A stretch of 64,000 nt of DNA from Candidatus Poseidoniaceae archaeon (GCA_028822845.1 JAPKCS010000002.1:1-64000), one strand, 5' to 3'. Positions 29,449 through 39,552 are shown, counted from the stretch's first letter. The notes: a model not told the origin generated them from the letters alone. Program-made: numbers and translations.

Positions 29449-30897
29449 TCATACAAGCGTTTGAGCGCCGCCGGCAGGTAGGACCGTCAAATCAGTGACG
29501 TTGCCGAAAAGGGTCGGGCCGGACATGAACGTGCCCATGATTCCGGTGTCGCCACTTGGGTTGTGGGAAAGCGAGAGCCACGGTCGTCCATAGGCATCGA
29601 TTTGCATGTCAATGAAGTCTCCAAAGCCACCGCATCGCTCGTAACCACAGGTGGGACTTGCGCTGTCGAGTGGATCATTGCCCGCATTGAGCTGAACCGT
29701 TGTGATCAATGGTGTTTCGTTGAAAGCATCGGTGATCACTGAGATGTAACCATGCCAGATGCCATCGCCTTCGGTACCGATGTAGCCGAAAGCGACCCGG
29801 CCGGGGTCGCCAGCAATGACCACTGGGAAGCCTGTTCCTTCGAGGTGATCAGGGCCGACCATGATCGCTTCAGACCATGTGTTTGCATCGTCAATGGAGT
29901 ATGAAAAGTAAGGCATGTTGTCGTTGCCCATCCACATGGCATAGACGTTGCTTTCAGTGTCGGTGTCCACTTGTGCCTCTTCTGCGTTCCACGTATCGGC
30001 TGTTCCCGATGCCTCGGTAGGCAAGGGGTGTTCAGACCATGTAAGGGCTCCATCCTCTGTTTTGTACATCGAATAACCGGTGCCTTCACAGCCGATTTGT
30101 CCGCGATAGAAGTTTCCATTATCGGCACCGATCAGGTGGGCCGATAACCCTCCACTTTGGCAATCAACGGGTGCTCCTGGCAGTTCAGGTCCCCATGTGA
30201 GTCCACCATCTTGGCTCTGGGAGCACAAGGGTGCGGGGTAGTTGCCATTGATGCAAAACACCCAGAGGGTCTCATGCAAGATGCCGCCATAGGGTGAGGA
30301 AGCAATCGTTTGATGATCCTGCACCGAGTAAGATGTAGCGACGGATGGGCCGAACCATGAATCGCCTTCATCATCGCTCCATTCGACGGTCATGCCGAGC
30401 AGTGCGTGCATATCGAACTTCATGATGCGGTCCGTCCAAGGGTCGACATAGACGTAAGGATCATTCGAGTTGGCCACAGGAAGGACGGGGCCGTAGACGT
30501 TCTGGCAACTGAAATCACTCAAACTTGTCATCTCAATCATGTTGCTGCATTGAACGATTGCGGTCGACCCTGAAGGGCCATTGCCGTAACTCGTGAAGTA
30601 GATGTTGTCGGTTGAGGTGATGCCCATGGTTGGCTCGAAGGTTGAAAACCCAGTGGCATAGTATGTCCCTTCGCTGAAGAAAGGCACATTGCTTCCTCCA
30701 AGCGCTGAAGTGTTGTTCATGGCATTGATTCCACCCGGGTAATGGTACCAGGTGCTGTTGCCCAAACTCTGTTCAAAGGAAAAGAATCCATCGTCTTCAT
30801 TTTCCATGCCCGTTGAATCCTCTGTGCCAAAGCAGCCGGCAAGAGGCATAAGGGTCATCAGAGCAGCCATCATCAATGCCATTTGTTTGTTATTCAT
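29449..30897 (-). CDS. Lipoprotein with Asp-box (BNR/sialidase-like) beta-propeller
   Basis: Lipobox LMPLAGC; Asp-box-like SDDEGDSWFGP, SQDGGLTWGPE, TEDGALTWSE, SIDDANTWSE. Confidence 0.82.
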   Translation of the reverse strand: MNNKQMALMMAALMTLMPLAGCFGTEDSTGMENEDDGFFSFEQSLGNSTWYHYPGGINAMNNTSALGGSNVPFFSEGTYYATGFSTFEPTMGITSTDNIYFTSYGNGPSGSTAIVQCSNMIEMTSLSDFSCQNVYGPVLPVANSNDPYVYVDPWTDRIMKFDMHALLGMTVEWSDDEGDSWFGPSVATSYSVQDHQTIASSPYGGILHETLWVFCINGNYPAPLCSQSQDGGLTWGPELPGAPVDCQSGGLSAHLIGADNGNFYRGQIGCEGTGYSMYKTEDGALTWSEHPLPTEASGTADTWNAEEAQVDTDTESNVYAMWMGNDNMPYFSYSIDDANTWSEAIMVGPDHLEGTGFPVVIAGDPGRVAFGYIGTEGDGIWHGYISVITDAFNETPLITTVQLNAGNDPLDSASPTCGYERCGGFGDFIDMQIDAYGRPWLSLSHNPSGDTGIMGTFMSGPTLFGNVTDLTVLPAGGAQTLV

Positions 30898-31934
30898 GCT
30901 TTTTCACCTCGTACAAAGATATCTGCACCAATCAGTGGAAGAAGGACACTTGCATCCCCTTCGACGCAAACATGAGGGGCTTCAGGGCGCATTTTACCCC
31001 ACGAGATCGCTTCTCGTAGGCGGGCGCCTGACAAACTCCCATCGTGTTCGGGTGCGGTTGTAATGTAAACTGCAGAATCAAGTCCGCCACGGTATTGGTT
31101 CCACCAAATGACGTGATGTTTGGAAATGCCTCCGCCAATCATGAGGGCGTTGGACACACCAACGTCCCATGTCATGTCGCTCATGACCTGTTCGTCGGCG
31201 AGGGTATCGATGTGGAAGTCCCTGTGCTTTTGTCGCAGCATAAACAACTGTGCACCAATCGATCCATCAGTGATGCCTGGGATGACGATGGGAATCTTGT
31301 GCTTGTATGCCCAGTAAATGATTGAGTCAGGGGTGCCAATACGCTTGCCAAGTTCCCATACCAAATGTATGGATCCAAATCCAAGCCAAGCATCAGCTCC
31401 TGTTTTTCCGGTTTCCTTCAAGCGGTCTTGGTACATCTCTTCAAGCACGGGTGTGAGGACCTCTTCGATGATTTCGCCGTAGGACGAATTAGGAACAATC
31501 ACGTTACCAAGGCGCATGAGTGAGTGTTCACCGAGTTCAACATCATCAAGCTCAAACGAGCCGTGATAGTAATGCTTGTGGGAACGGGCGATGTCGTGGT
31601 CGAGCATACCGCAGGTGGTTGAAACAACATTGAACATGCGTTGCTTGAGTGCTTCGACAAAGAACCCACGGGTTCCAGTTGCACACAAACAAGCAGGGAA
31701 GGAGAGCCAATTGCAGACCTTTCCTGAATCCCCGTCCACAGCATCAATTTCCGCTTTCATGTCGAGAATGATGTCCCTGGCCATGGCCAGTTTCGTTGCC
31801 GTAAATCCGCCTGCAGTGGCCATTTGGTCGATCAAGGATTGTGGGTTCGATAATTCATGGAAGGCGTAGTCCACAACCGGGACATCGAACTCATCGGGGT
31901 GAATCGCCATAAAATGTCCACTTGCGTTCTCCAC
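30894..31934 (-). CDS. dys: Deoxyhypusine synthase
   Basis: TCGMLDHDIARS...NVIVPNSSYGEIIEEVLTPVL...NALMIGGGISKHHVIWWNQYRGG (catalytic Lys motif); start may be ATG 31910. Confidence 0.93.
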   Translation of the reverse strand: MENASGHFMAIHPDEFDVPVVDYAFHELSNPQSLIDQMATAGGFTATKLAMARDIILDMKAEIDAVDGDSGKVCNWLSFPACLCATGTRGFFVEALKQRMFNVVSTTCGMLDHDIARSHKHYYHGSFELDDVELGEHSLMRLGNVIVPNSSYGEIIEEVLTPVLEEMYQDRLKETGKTGADAWLGFGSIHLVWELGKRIGTPDSIIYWAYKHKIPIVIPGITDGSIGAQLFMLRQKHRDFHIDTLADEQVMSDMTWDVGVSNALMIGGGISKHHVIWWNQYRGGLDSAVYITTAPEHDGSLSGARLREAISWGKMRPEAPHVCVEGDASVLLPLIGADIFVRGEKA

Positions 31935-31973
31935 ATGAACCTGCCCACCGAGGCCACACCCGTAGGGTGTGCG

Positions 31974-34418
31974 TCACACCTGCTGCAATTCAAAGATGCG
32001 GTCTCTCAAACGAGCAGCTTCTTCGAAATCGAGGTTCTTGGCCGCTACCTGCATCGCTGACTTGAGTTCCTTCAGCAGATCTTCAATCTGGGCTGGCGAA
32101 AGCGACCTTGGGCCATCTATTCCAGAACTTTCTAATTGCGAATTCGATTTTCCAATTGAGTTTTCTAGACTTTCGCCAGTCGAGCCATCTTGGCCTGTCC
32201 CCGAGCCCCAGGACCCGGCGCCAAGATTCAGGTTTTGAGCCCAATCGCCATCTTTCCGTCCGCCTTTCTTTGCCACAAGACGCCGACTCCCATCTTTCGA
32301 ACTCGAGGTCCCTGCGATCAAATCATCAATGTCAGAATTCATCTTAGGCAGTTCTTTGACGATGCTTCTCGGCGTGATGTTGTTGGCCACATTGTAAGCA
32401 TGTTGTCGTTCCCGACGTTCCAGTGTTTGGGTGATTGCGGCCTTCATTGCCTTCGAGATCCCATCGGCATAGAGGATCACATGGCCATTGAGGTTTCTCG
32501 CCGCCCGTCCAATTGTTTGGAGAAGGCTTCGCTCGTTCCTTAGGAAGCCTTGCCGGTCAGCATCAAAGATAGCAACAAGGCTCACTTCGGGAAGGTCCAA
32601 TCCTTCCCGGAGCAGGTTGATGCCAACAATGACATCGATGTGGCCGATTCGCAAAGCGCTGATGATTTCAGTGCGTTCGATGGTATCGATTTCAGAATGG
32701 AGGTGATGGGCTTTGATCCCCATTCGGTTGAGGTATGCGGCAACTTCCTCGGCGAATTTGATTGTTAAAACGGTGACAAGGGTCCGTTCCCCATCGCTTA
32801 TGCGACCGTTAATTTCACTCAACAAATCTGCCATTTGTCCACTTGTCGGCCGCACTTCAATCTCAGGGTCAAGCAATCCAGTTGGCCGGATCTCCATCTT
32901 GGCAATGCCTTCGATGTGTTGGACCATGTGGTAGAGTGATTCACTGTCTGGGTGCTTCTTTTCTAAATCACGAGGGCCAGCTCCACCGCCGGATTGGGCA
33001 TGCAGCAGGCCAGATGGTAGAGGTTGATTGGTGATCTCGCAGAGGTGGCGCAATTCCCGCTCACCCGGCGTTGCAGACACGTAGACCATTTGCGGAACCA
33101 GTTTTTGAAATTCTGGGATCTTGAGGGGCCGATTATCTGCTGCAGTCGGGAGTCTGAATCCAAAATCAATCAGGCTTTCCTTTCTCGAACGGTCCCCGTA
33201 ATACATCCCTCCAACTTGGGGCAGCGTCACGTGAGATTCATCCATAATGACGAGGAACTTGGTCGGGTCGCCGTGGAACTGTTTGGCGCAAGCAGCAAAG
33301 AAGTCCAGCAAACAATGGGGCCGTTGCCCTCTCTTTCGACCATCGAAGTGGAGGGAATAATTCTCGATGGATTGGCAGTGGCCAATTTCACGGATCATTT
33401 CCAGATCGTAACGGGTGCGTTGTTCAATTCGATGCCTTTCCAATTCCCGCCCTTCACTGGCAAAATGCGCGACCCTGTCATCGAGTTCATCTTCAATTGA
33501 GACCAATGCTGCCTCAAGACGCTCGGGACTTGTCATGTAGAATTCCCGGGGGTGTATCCAAGCTTCATCAAGCGCATCGAGCACTTCCCATGTGACTGGG
33601 TCGCAGACTGACACTTTGATGATGCCATTGAAGTCGAATTGAATTCGTAGAGGATCGTCCCTGCTTGGCATCCACACATCGACAACCTCGCCTCGTACAC
33701 GGCAATCGCCCCTGGTAAGGTCGGTTGTGGTTCGCTTGTATTGGAGGGTGATGAGTTCGCGTAGCAAATCACTTGTCTCGATTTCTTGACCCACATGCAC
33801 TCGAACATGGTATTCGAGGAATGTTTCAGGCGGGTTGAGCCCGTAAATGCATGAGACGGAGGACACGATCACGCAATCGGGTCGTGTGACCAGCGATGCT
33901 ATTGTGGCAAACCGCTCCTGTTCGATGCGTTCATTGACTGACAGTTCTTTTTCGATGTACATGTCTCGTTTCGACAAGTAGGCCTCAGGCTGATAGTAAT
34001 CATAGTGGGAGACGTAATAATCAACAGCATTCTCTGGAAAGTAACCTGCCATTTCGTGGTACAACTGCCTTGCTAAGGTTTTGTTATGGCTGATGATGAG
34101 TGTTGGAATGTTGAGTTTTTGGATCACCTGTGCCATGGCGTAGGTTTTCCCACTGCCAGTAACGCCCAGCAACACACAGCGTTCTTGTCCATTTTCCAAT
34201 TGAGTAATCAATTTTTCAATTGCTTTAGGCTGGTCTCCAGAAGGTTCGAATTTCGAATGAAGCACCAAACGCTTTACTTCGGGATTGAGGTGTTCAAGAG
34301 CGGCTCCTTCGAGGGCTCGTGAAATGTCAAAGGGATCACGTTCTTCGAGATCTGATTCATCGATTTCCATGTTCGCAAGATCTTCAAAGGCACCATCATT
34401 GTCCCATTCTTTGACCAT
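31974..34418 (-). CDS. uvrB: UvrABC system protein B with N-terminal extension and low-complexity insertion before the UVR motif
   Basis: GDQPKAIEKLITQLENGQERCVLLGVTGSGKTYAMAQVI...YYVSHYDYYQPEAY...LREGLDLPEVSLVAIFDADRQGFLRNERSLLQTIGRAARN; UVR motif near C-term LKSAMQVAAKNLDFEEAARLRDRI. Confidence 0.97.
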   Translation of the reverse strand: MVKEWDNDGAFEDLANMEIDESDLEERDPFDISRALEGAALEHLNPEVKRLVLHSKFEPSGDQPKAIEKLITQLENGQERCVLLGVTGSGKTYAMAQVIQKLNIPTLIISHNKTLARQLYHEMAGYFPENAVDYYVSHYDYYQPEAYLSKRDMYIEKELSVNERIEQERFATIASLVTRPDCVIVSSVSCIYGLNPPETFLEYHVRVHVGQEIETSDLLRELITLQYKRTTTDLTRGDCRVRGEVVDVWMPSRDDPLRIQFDFNGIIKVSVCDPVTWEVLDALDEAWIHPREFYMTSPERLEAALVSIEDELDDRVAHFASEGRELERHRIEQRTRYDLEMIREIGHCQSIENYSLHFDGRKRGQRPHCLLDFFAACAKQFHGDPTKFLVIMDESHVTLPQVGGMYYGDRSRKESLIDFGFRLPTAADNRPLKIPEFQKLVPQMVYVSATPGERELRHLCEITNQPLPSGLLHAQSGGGAGPRDLEKKHPDSESLYHMVQHIEGIAKMEIRPTGLLDPEIEVRPTSGQMADLLSEINGRISDGERTLVTVLTIKFAEEVAAYLNRMGIKAHHLHSEIDTIERTEIISALRIGHIDVIVGINLLREGLDLPEVSLVAIFDADRQGFLRNERSLLQTIGRAARNLNGHVILYADGISKAMKAAITQTLERRERQHAYNVANNITPRSIVKELPKMNSDIDDLIAGTSSSKDGSRRLVAKKGGRKDGDWAQNLNLGAGSWGSGTGQDGSTGESLENSIGKSNSQLESSGIDGPRSLSPAQIEDLLKELKSAMQVAAKNLDFEEAARLRDRIFELQQV
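32131..32164. repeat. Paired CAATTG element, copy 2 (20 bp spacing), within uvrB linker
   Basis: TCTAATTGCGAATTCGATTTTCCAATTGAGTTTT. Confidence 0.7.
34194..34226. repeat. Paired CAATTG element, copy 3 (20 bp spacing), within uvrB N-terminal region
   Basis: TTCCAATTGAGTAATCAATTTTTCAATTGCTTT. Confidence 0.7.
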
Positions 34419-34477
34419 GCGAGATGCCTCCTTCAGATTGTGCTTAACTGGACCCTATACAAGGCTGTTGAACGAAG

Positions 34478-35209
34478 TCAGGGTAAGTACAACCCACCGT
34501 TTACATGCAGCACAGCACCGGTGATGTAGTTTGAATCCGGACCGACTAAGAACGATATTGTGTTTGCCATGTCTTCAGGACTGCCTACCCTTTTGAGTGG
34601 GACCTCTTGTTCACGTTGCTGTCGCTTTTCGCTCGAATCCCCTGCTAAGATGTCGGTGTCAACAAATCCTGGAGCGAGCACATTGACTCGTTTTCCTTCT
34701 GGGCCAACCGCTTGCGCCAACGAGCGAGCCCATGTGGACAAAGCCGCTTTTGATGCAGCATAGTCCGCTCCATGAGGTGAACCGCGAGTACCAAGTTGAG
34801 AGCCAACGACAACCATTCGAGCATTGCTGGTAAGGTGGGGCTGAACGGCTTTCCATACGGCGACAGCTCCCTCGAAATTGACCGCCATTGTCCGACGCAA
34901 ATTATCCATCGACATATCGGTGGCTGAAATGCGATCATAGGTGCCGTGGTTCAACACCAGCGCATCGATTCCCCGTGCCATCCAGGGGTGAATCCCCAAC
35001 AAACCGACTTCGCCACCGTCTGAACAATCGACCTTGACGGCGAGTGCATCGTCGCCTCGTTCACGGATTTCATCGACCACCATTTCGGCAGGTTTGGACG
35101 AGAGGTTGTAGGTGAGGAGGACATCATATCCATCAGCGGCAAGGCGTTTGGCGGTAGCGGCTCCAATGCCACGCCCCCCTCCGGTGATCAACGCCACAGG
35201 TCTGGACAT
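34478..35209 (-). CDS. Short-chain dehydrogenase/reductase (3-oxoacyl-ACP reductase-like)
   Basis: VALITGGGRGIGAATAKRLAADGYDV...GADYAASKAALSTWARSLA...GSPEDMANTISFLVGPDSNYITGAVLHVNGG. Confidence 0.92.
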   Translation of the reverse strand: MSRPVALITGGGRGIGAATAKRLAADGYDVLLTYNLSSKPAEMVVDEIRERGDDALAVKVDCSDGGEVGLLGIHPWMARGIDALVLNHGTYDRISATDMSMDNLRRTMAVNFEGAVAVWKAVQPHLTSNARMVVVGSQLGTRGSPHGADYAASKAALSTWARSLAQAVGPEGKRVNVLAPGFVDTDILAGDSSEKRQQREQEVPLKRVGSPEDMANTISFLVGPDSNYITGAVLHVNGGLYLP

Positions 35210-35341
35210 GCCCTTGCGTCGAGGTTGCTGGTGATAATTACGACCCATGTGCGGACCAATTCAATTTTTCCAAAATCAATGACGAAGGATTACAACCGGG
35301 TCAAAGGAGAGATACATATCTCTAGAATTCGTAATGGAGAC

Positions 35342-35515
35342 ATGTTCATGATCGGCGAAGATCTTGAAACCACGGAAGACTGGAACGCAGTTCGATTGGC
35401 AAAGGGCATGGCTTACGCTGACGAGAACCCTGAAGTCGTGCTTCCTGGATTTACGGCAGCACTCGGTATCATCTCGATGCTCGGTGCAGCACTCCTTGTT
35501 CGCAAGAACGAGTGA
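35342..35515 (+). CDS. 57-aa protein with PGF-CTERM-like C-terminus
   Basis: MFMIGEDLETTEDWNAVRLAKGMAYADENPEVVLPGFTAALGIISMLGAALLVRKNE; PGF + hydrophobic stretch + basic end. Confidence 0.6.
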   Translation: MFMIGEDLETTEDWNAVRLAKGMAYADENPEVVLPGFTAALGIISMLGAALLVRKNE

Positions 35516-35609
35516 ACCCGTTTTACGGTGAACACACTGAGGCGCGTTGGCCTTGTGAAAGCAGGGTCAACGTGCTTCGGTTACAACGAGCACTGCAGAG
35601 AGGCTGGGT

Positions 35610-35990
35610 TCACTCTTCGAGGAATTGAGCGAGTTGTGGTGCCTGCCAGCCTTCAGGCTTGAGCACCTTTCCGTCTTCTCTGCGGATGACCTTTCCATCA
35701 ACCAATTTCGCCATGTTTGAACGGTGGACTTCGTTAAATGCATCATCATAGATGTGTTGCATGCCGTGATTGATGACGGTACCAGCAAGAATGTAACCGA
35801 TATCAGCAAGCGCATCGAGCACTTCGACCATGTCGCCTGCACGTGCAGCCTCTGCATACTCTTCGACTTCTTCACGCAACAATTTGATTCGTAGTTCAAT
35901 CATTTCTTCCGTGCCGAGTCCTGGACGATCGAGCTTAGGGATGTCAAAGGCTTCATTGAATTCGAGCAGCGATGTGACCATTGGGTTCAT
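35610..35990 (-). CDS. MazG-like all-alpha NTP pyrophosphohydrolase (DR2231-like)
   Basis: LREEVEEYAEAARAGDMVEVLDALADIGYILAGTVINHG...FNEVHRSNMAKLVDGKVIRREDGKVLKPEGW. Confidence 0.85.
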   Translation of the reverse strand: MNPMVTSLLEFNEAFDIPKLDRPGLGTEEMIELRIKLLREEVEEYAEAARAGDMVEVLDALADIGYILAGTVINHGMQHIYDDAFNEVHRSNMAKLVDGKVIRREDGKVLKPEGWQAPQLAQFLEE

Positions 35991-36042
35991 GCATTGCCCT
36001 CAGTGCGCTCGGCCCTTGAACGTTGCAGGGTGGGTTGTTGAA

Positions 36043-36951
36043 TCAAACCATGGCTTGAGTTGGTTCCATTAGCATCACTGCCACGAGCAGAACCCACCCA
36101 GTCAACATGGATGTACGAAACAGTGTGGTTTGGAAATCATTCCACTGGAGGCGACGTTGGATGACGACGATGTTGATGATGGCCATTGCACCTGCTGCAA
36201 CCAGGAAGAAAGGCTCTGACATCGGATTGGCTATGGCGAAGCATGCAAACCAGCCAAACGTGAGTTGAATCGATGTGCGAGTCGTGACCTCATCGCCAAA
36301 CTGTGAGGGAAATGAATGGATGCCATTTTCCTTGTCACTTTTAGCGTCCATTCGTGCGTAATTTAGATCGAAGGCTGCAATCCAAAGGGCAACCCCGAGT
36401 GCGATGAAAAAGACCGCCGGATACCACCCTGTGCCCGTAATCGCACTCCATCCAAGGGAGTCTGCGGCGACTGCAATCCAAGCCCCGGCGGGAGCCAGTC
36501 CCAGGCAGAGGCCAAGCCAGAAATGGCACAACCAGGTGTAGCGCTTCAGGTAGGGGTAGACGACAAAAACCACAACGGGGAGCCAGGCCATCATCAATGC
36601 AACTTCATTGAGCATGCCCGCGCTCACCAGCAGCATACAGAGGAACACACCACAGAGGGTCCATGCGGTCTTCATTGACATCGATCCCGAAGCGAGATGA
36701 CGCCCGGCTGTCCGGGGATTCTCGGCGTCTACTTCTCTGTCGATGATGCGGTTTAGACCCATGGCAAGTCCACGGGCACCAACGGCTGCAATGAGGATCC
36801 AAGCAAGGTCTGGAGCAATCCAGTCAAACATGCCGCTTTGTTGGTCTGCGACGAATTCGTTGTGGGCGAGAATGTAACCAATCAGGACAAAGGGCAACGA
36901 GAAGAGGGTGTGTTCTATTTTGATGAAAGAAAGAACCTGTTTGATGTCCAT
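36043..36951 (-). CDS. ubiA: UbiA-family prenyltransferase
   Basis: Polytopic; IKIEHTLFSLPFVLIGYILA...GLAMGLNRIIDREVDAENPRTAGRHLASG...DLNYARMDAKSDKENGIHSFP. Confidence 0.92.
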   Translation of the reverse strand: MDIKQVLSFIKIEHTLFSLPFVLIGYILAHNEFVADQQSGMFDWIAPDLAWILIAAVGARGLAMGLNRIIDREVDAENPRTAGRHLASGSMSMKTAWTLCGVFLCMLLVSAGMLNEVALMMAWLPVVVFVVYPYLKRYTWLCHFWLGLCLGLAPAGAWIAVAADSLGWSAITGTGWYPAVFFIALGVALWIAAFDLNYARMDAKSDKENGIHSFPSQFGDEVTTRTSIQLTFGWFACFAIANPMSEPFFLVAAGAMAIINIVVIQRRLQWNDFQTTLFRTSMLTGWVLLVAVMLMEPTQAMV

Positions 36952-38936
36952 TAAGCCTTGCCTCCAAAGGAAAGATGCGCTGGCCATTGGTACTTAGCAA
37001 GTTCCGGATGTTTAGCGACCTTTTCCAAGGTTTCCTGACTGTGGAGGGTGATTGAGGGCCATCGGCGGACGCCATGTTTCTTTGACGGTATCGGCGTTGT
37101 CGCATCCCAACACAGTCGCGCTCGCTTGTTATCGAACGAGAGGCCACGTCCGACGTCGAAACGGGAGGTCAGCTGCCAGAGCAAGCGTCTGCGGGCTTTC
37201 TCACAGTGAAGGTCAAGATCATTGTTTGTGATGAAAAGCCATCGGAGCGAAGATTCGGAGTCCAATTGCCAAATCGATTTTTTCAATTGGAGAATTGTCT
37301 TCTTCCTTTTTGATTCTGCCCGGTCATTCGAGGTCTCTGACCCTTCCTCAGGTGTTGGCGACCCTTCGATGTCCACGGTGACAACCATGATGCTCCCTCG
37401 TAACATTCGTGCGTCTGCGACCCCCTCCATCGAGAGAACATCTTCGAGTTGATCGAATGAAGGAGGCTCAATTCCTCCTTGTCGCCATGCAGGCGTGAAC
37501 TGACTGTATGACCCCTCAAGGGGTGGTTGCGGAGACCGGGGGTCACTCGCAGGCAATGAAGTGGCATCGATCAGCAGTTTGCTGTGGACGTTTTCATACG
37601 GACTTGCGGCCTCAAGGGAATCGGCAACCATCCCGTCGAGAACGATGATATCGGTTGCGATGTCCACTTTTCGATTGAGGGCATCCAACAAAGCATCGAG
37701 GTCTTTCGGATCTTGCTTTTCATCGACTGCTATGATGGTTTTTAGGAACATCATTTGGCCCGCCCCGAGCAAACCAATTGCGGTCTTTCGACCTTGGCGA
37801 GGGTAACGCTGTTTTGAAGCCACAACTGCGAGGTTGTGAAACCCTGTCTCCATTGGGAGATGAACGCTCTTGACGTCACGGTGCTGGAAATTGAGAACCG
37901 GCGAGAATTGCTGCCCAATTGCTTCACCAAGGTGACCGTCCTCCATAGGTGGAAGTCCAACAATGGTCGCAGCGAGCATGGCATCTTTGCGGCACGTGAT
38001 TGCCGTTACATGCATCACTGGGTATTGGCCGGTCAATGAATAAAATCCAAAATGGTCTCCAAATGGGCCTTCGAGCCGAGTTTTTCCTGGAATGCAATAG
38101 CCTTCAATGATGATGTCAGCTTCTGCGGGCACCATGAGGTCCTGAGTCAGTGCTTTGGTGATCGGTAATGATTTCCTGCCGAGGATACCAGCAAATTGGT
38201 ATTCTGTGAGGTTGTCTGGTAAAGGGGAAATTGCTGCAAAGATGAGTTCTGGTGGGCCCCCCATGCAAATTGCCACTGGCATTCGTACTTCTTTTCCGGA
38301 GGCCTCAGCTGCTGCTGCGTGTTCGGCACCGTGTTTGTGAATTTGCCAGTGCAAGCCGATTTCCTTCGGACCGAACACTTGTGCCCGGTACATACCGAGG
38401 TTGTGTTCTCCATTCTTTGGGTTCTTTGTGACCACCAATGGAAGGGTGACGAATGGGCCACCATCTTTTGGCCATGTCGTCGGGATTGGGAGGCGGGTCA
38501 AATCAGTTGGCAGACGAATTCGTTGTGCATTGCCCTTTCGCTTCTTTTTGGGCGGCATGGCCAATGCATCTCGGAGCAAGGGCAACGCTTTCCATGGCTT
38601 CCGCATGAAGAGACCGATGTCTGGTTTCATCATAGCAACCATTCGATCACCAACCTCTGTTGGATGGCTGGCCCCAAGCGCTCGCATTGTCCTGTCTTGA
38701 CCTCCAAACAGGTTCATCGCTAGTGGGATCGAGCTGATGGTCCCGTCAGGCAAGCGTGGTTGTTCGAAGACAACAGCAGGACCGTCATTTTTGACCAACA
38801 AGTCTGCGATGGCTCCCGCTTCGAATTTGACATCAACTGGCCTATCGATGCGCAGCACCTCCCCTCGTTGCTCGAGATGCTCGAGCCACCGCTTGGAAGT
38901 TCGCCAGGCCACGAAGATGCGTAGGGTGGCCTTCAT
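36951..38936 (-). CDS. ubiD: UbiD-family decarboxylase
   Basis: GIHLQWQIHKHG-type region (EIGLHWQIHKHGAEHAAAAE), EADIIIEGYCIPGKTRLEGPFGDHFGFYSLTGQYPVMHVTAITCRKDA; adjacent to ubiA. Confidence 0.9.
   Translation of the reverse strand: MKATLRIFVAWRTSKRWLEHLEQRGEVLRIDRPVDVKFEAGAIADLLVKNDGPAVVFEQPRLPDGTISSIPLAMNLFGGQDRTMRALGASHPTEVGDRMVAMMKPDIGLFMRKPWKALPLLRDALAMPPKKKRKGNAQRIRLPTDLTRLPIPTTWPKDGGPFVTLPLVVTKNPKNGEHNLGMYRAQVFGPKEIGLHWQIHKHGAEHAAAAEASGKEVRMPVAICMGGPPELIFAAISPLPDNLTEYQFAGILGRKSLPITKALTQDLMVPAEADIIIEGYCIPGKTRLEGPFGDHFGFYSLTGQYPVMHVTAITCRKDAMLAATIVGLPPMEDGHLGEAIGQQFSPVLNFQHRDVKSVHLPMETGFHNLAVVASKQRYPRQGRKTAIGLLGAGQMMFLKTIIAVDEKQDPKDLDALLDALNRKVDIATDIIVLDGMVADSLEAASPYENVHSKLLIDATSLPASDPRSPQPPLEGSYSQFTPAWRQGGIEPPSFDQLEDVLSMEGVADARMLRGSIMVVTVDIEGSPTPEEGSETSNDRAESKRKKTILQLKKSIWQLDSESSLRWLFITNNDLDLHCEKARRRLLWQLTSRFDVGRGLSFDNKRARLCWDATTPIPSKKHGVRRWPSITLHSQETLEKVAKHPELAKYQWPAHLSFGGKA
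37261..37296. repeat. Paired CAATTG element, copy 4 (21 bp spacing), within ubiD C-terminal region
   Basis: TCCAATTGCCAAATCGATTTTTTCAATTGGAGAATT. Confidence 0.7.
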
Positions 38937-39008
38937 TTGAACCGTCGTATTTCTGCTAAGGATTTTTTTAGAACAGGTCGGGGGCCTGATACATGCATTG
39001 ATAGGCAC

Positions 39009-39500
39009 ATGGTCGTGTTACGAGGTATGCTTAGGGGACTTTTCGCACTTACTTGCCTGGTGCTCATGTCAACTTCTGTTGCCGGAGTCACTGCTACAGA
39101 TGAATCTGATGTCATCATCACTGTGGACAGCACAACCTTGCGGTTCAGTCCTTCTGAAATCACCCTCACAGAGGGCCAAGCCGTCCGCTTCATGTGGAGC
39201 GGCCAAGCCTTACCCCACAACGCCGTCGCAGATGATGGCTTGTTTGAATCGGGTGAACCGGCCCGAGATGTCGATTACAGGTTTGTGTTCGAAGTTGGCA
39301 CTGCAGGCACGCACACCTTCGTCTGTGAACCGCATGAAAGCGTCGGCATGGTCGGTACGATCACCGTCGAAGCAGCCCCTGTTGAGGTTGTTGAAGAAAT
39401 CGAGGAGCCACCCGTCGAAGAAACTCCTTCATTGTCCTTCATGAGCAGCATAATTGTGACCGCCTTCGCAGCAGTGTTTGCTTCTCGTCGCACCGAATAA
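39009..39500 (+). CDS. Membrane-anchored cupredoxin (plastocyanin-like blue copper protein)
   Basis: Signal peptide GLFALTCLVLMSTSVAG; type-1 Cu ligands LPHNAV...FVCEPHESVGMVG; C-terminal hydrophobic SFMSSIIVTAFAAVFASRR. Confidence 0.87.
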   Translation: MVVLRGMLRGLFALTCLVLMSTSVAGVTATDESDVIITVDSTTLRFSPSEITLTEGQAVRFMWSGQALPHNAVADDGLFESGEPARDVDYRFVFEVGTAGTHTFVCEPHESVGMVGTITVEAAPVEVVEEIEEPPVEETPSLSFMSSIIVTAFAAVFASRRTE

Positions 39501-39552
39501 AGCAAGCGAACCAACCGTTTGCTTCATGGGCTTCCCCCAACTCAAGGATACC

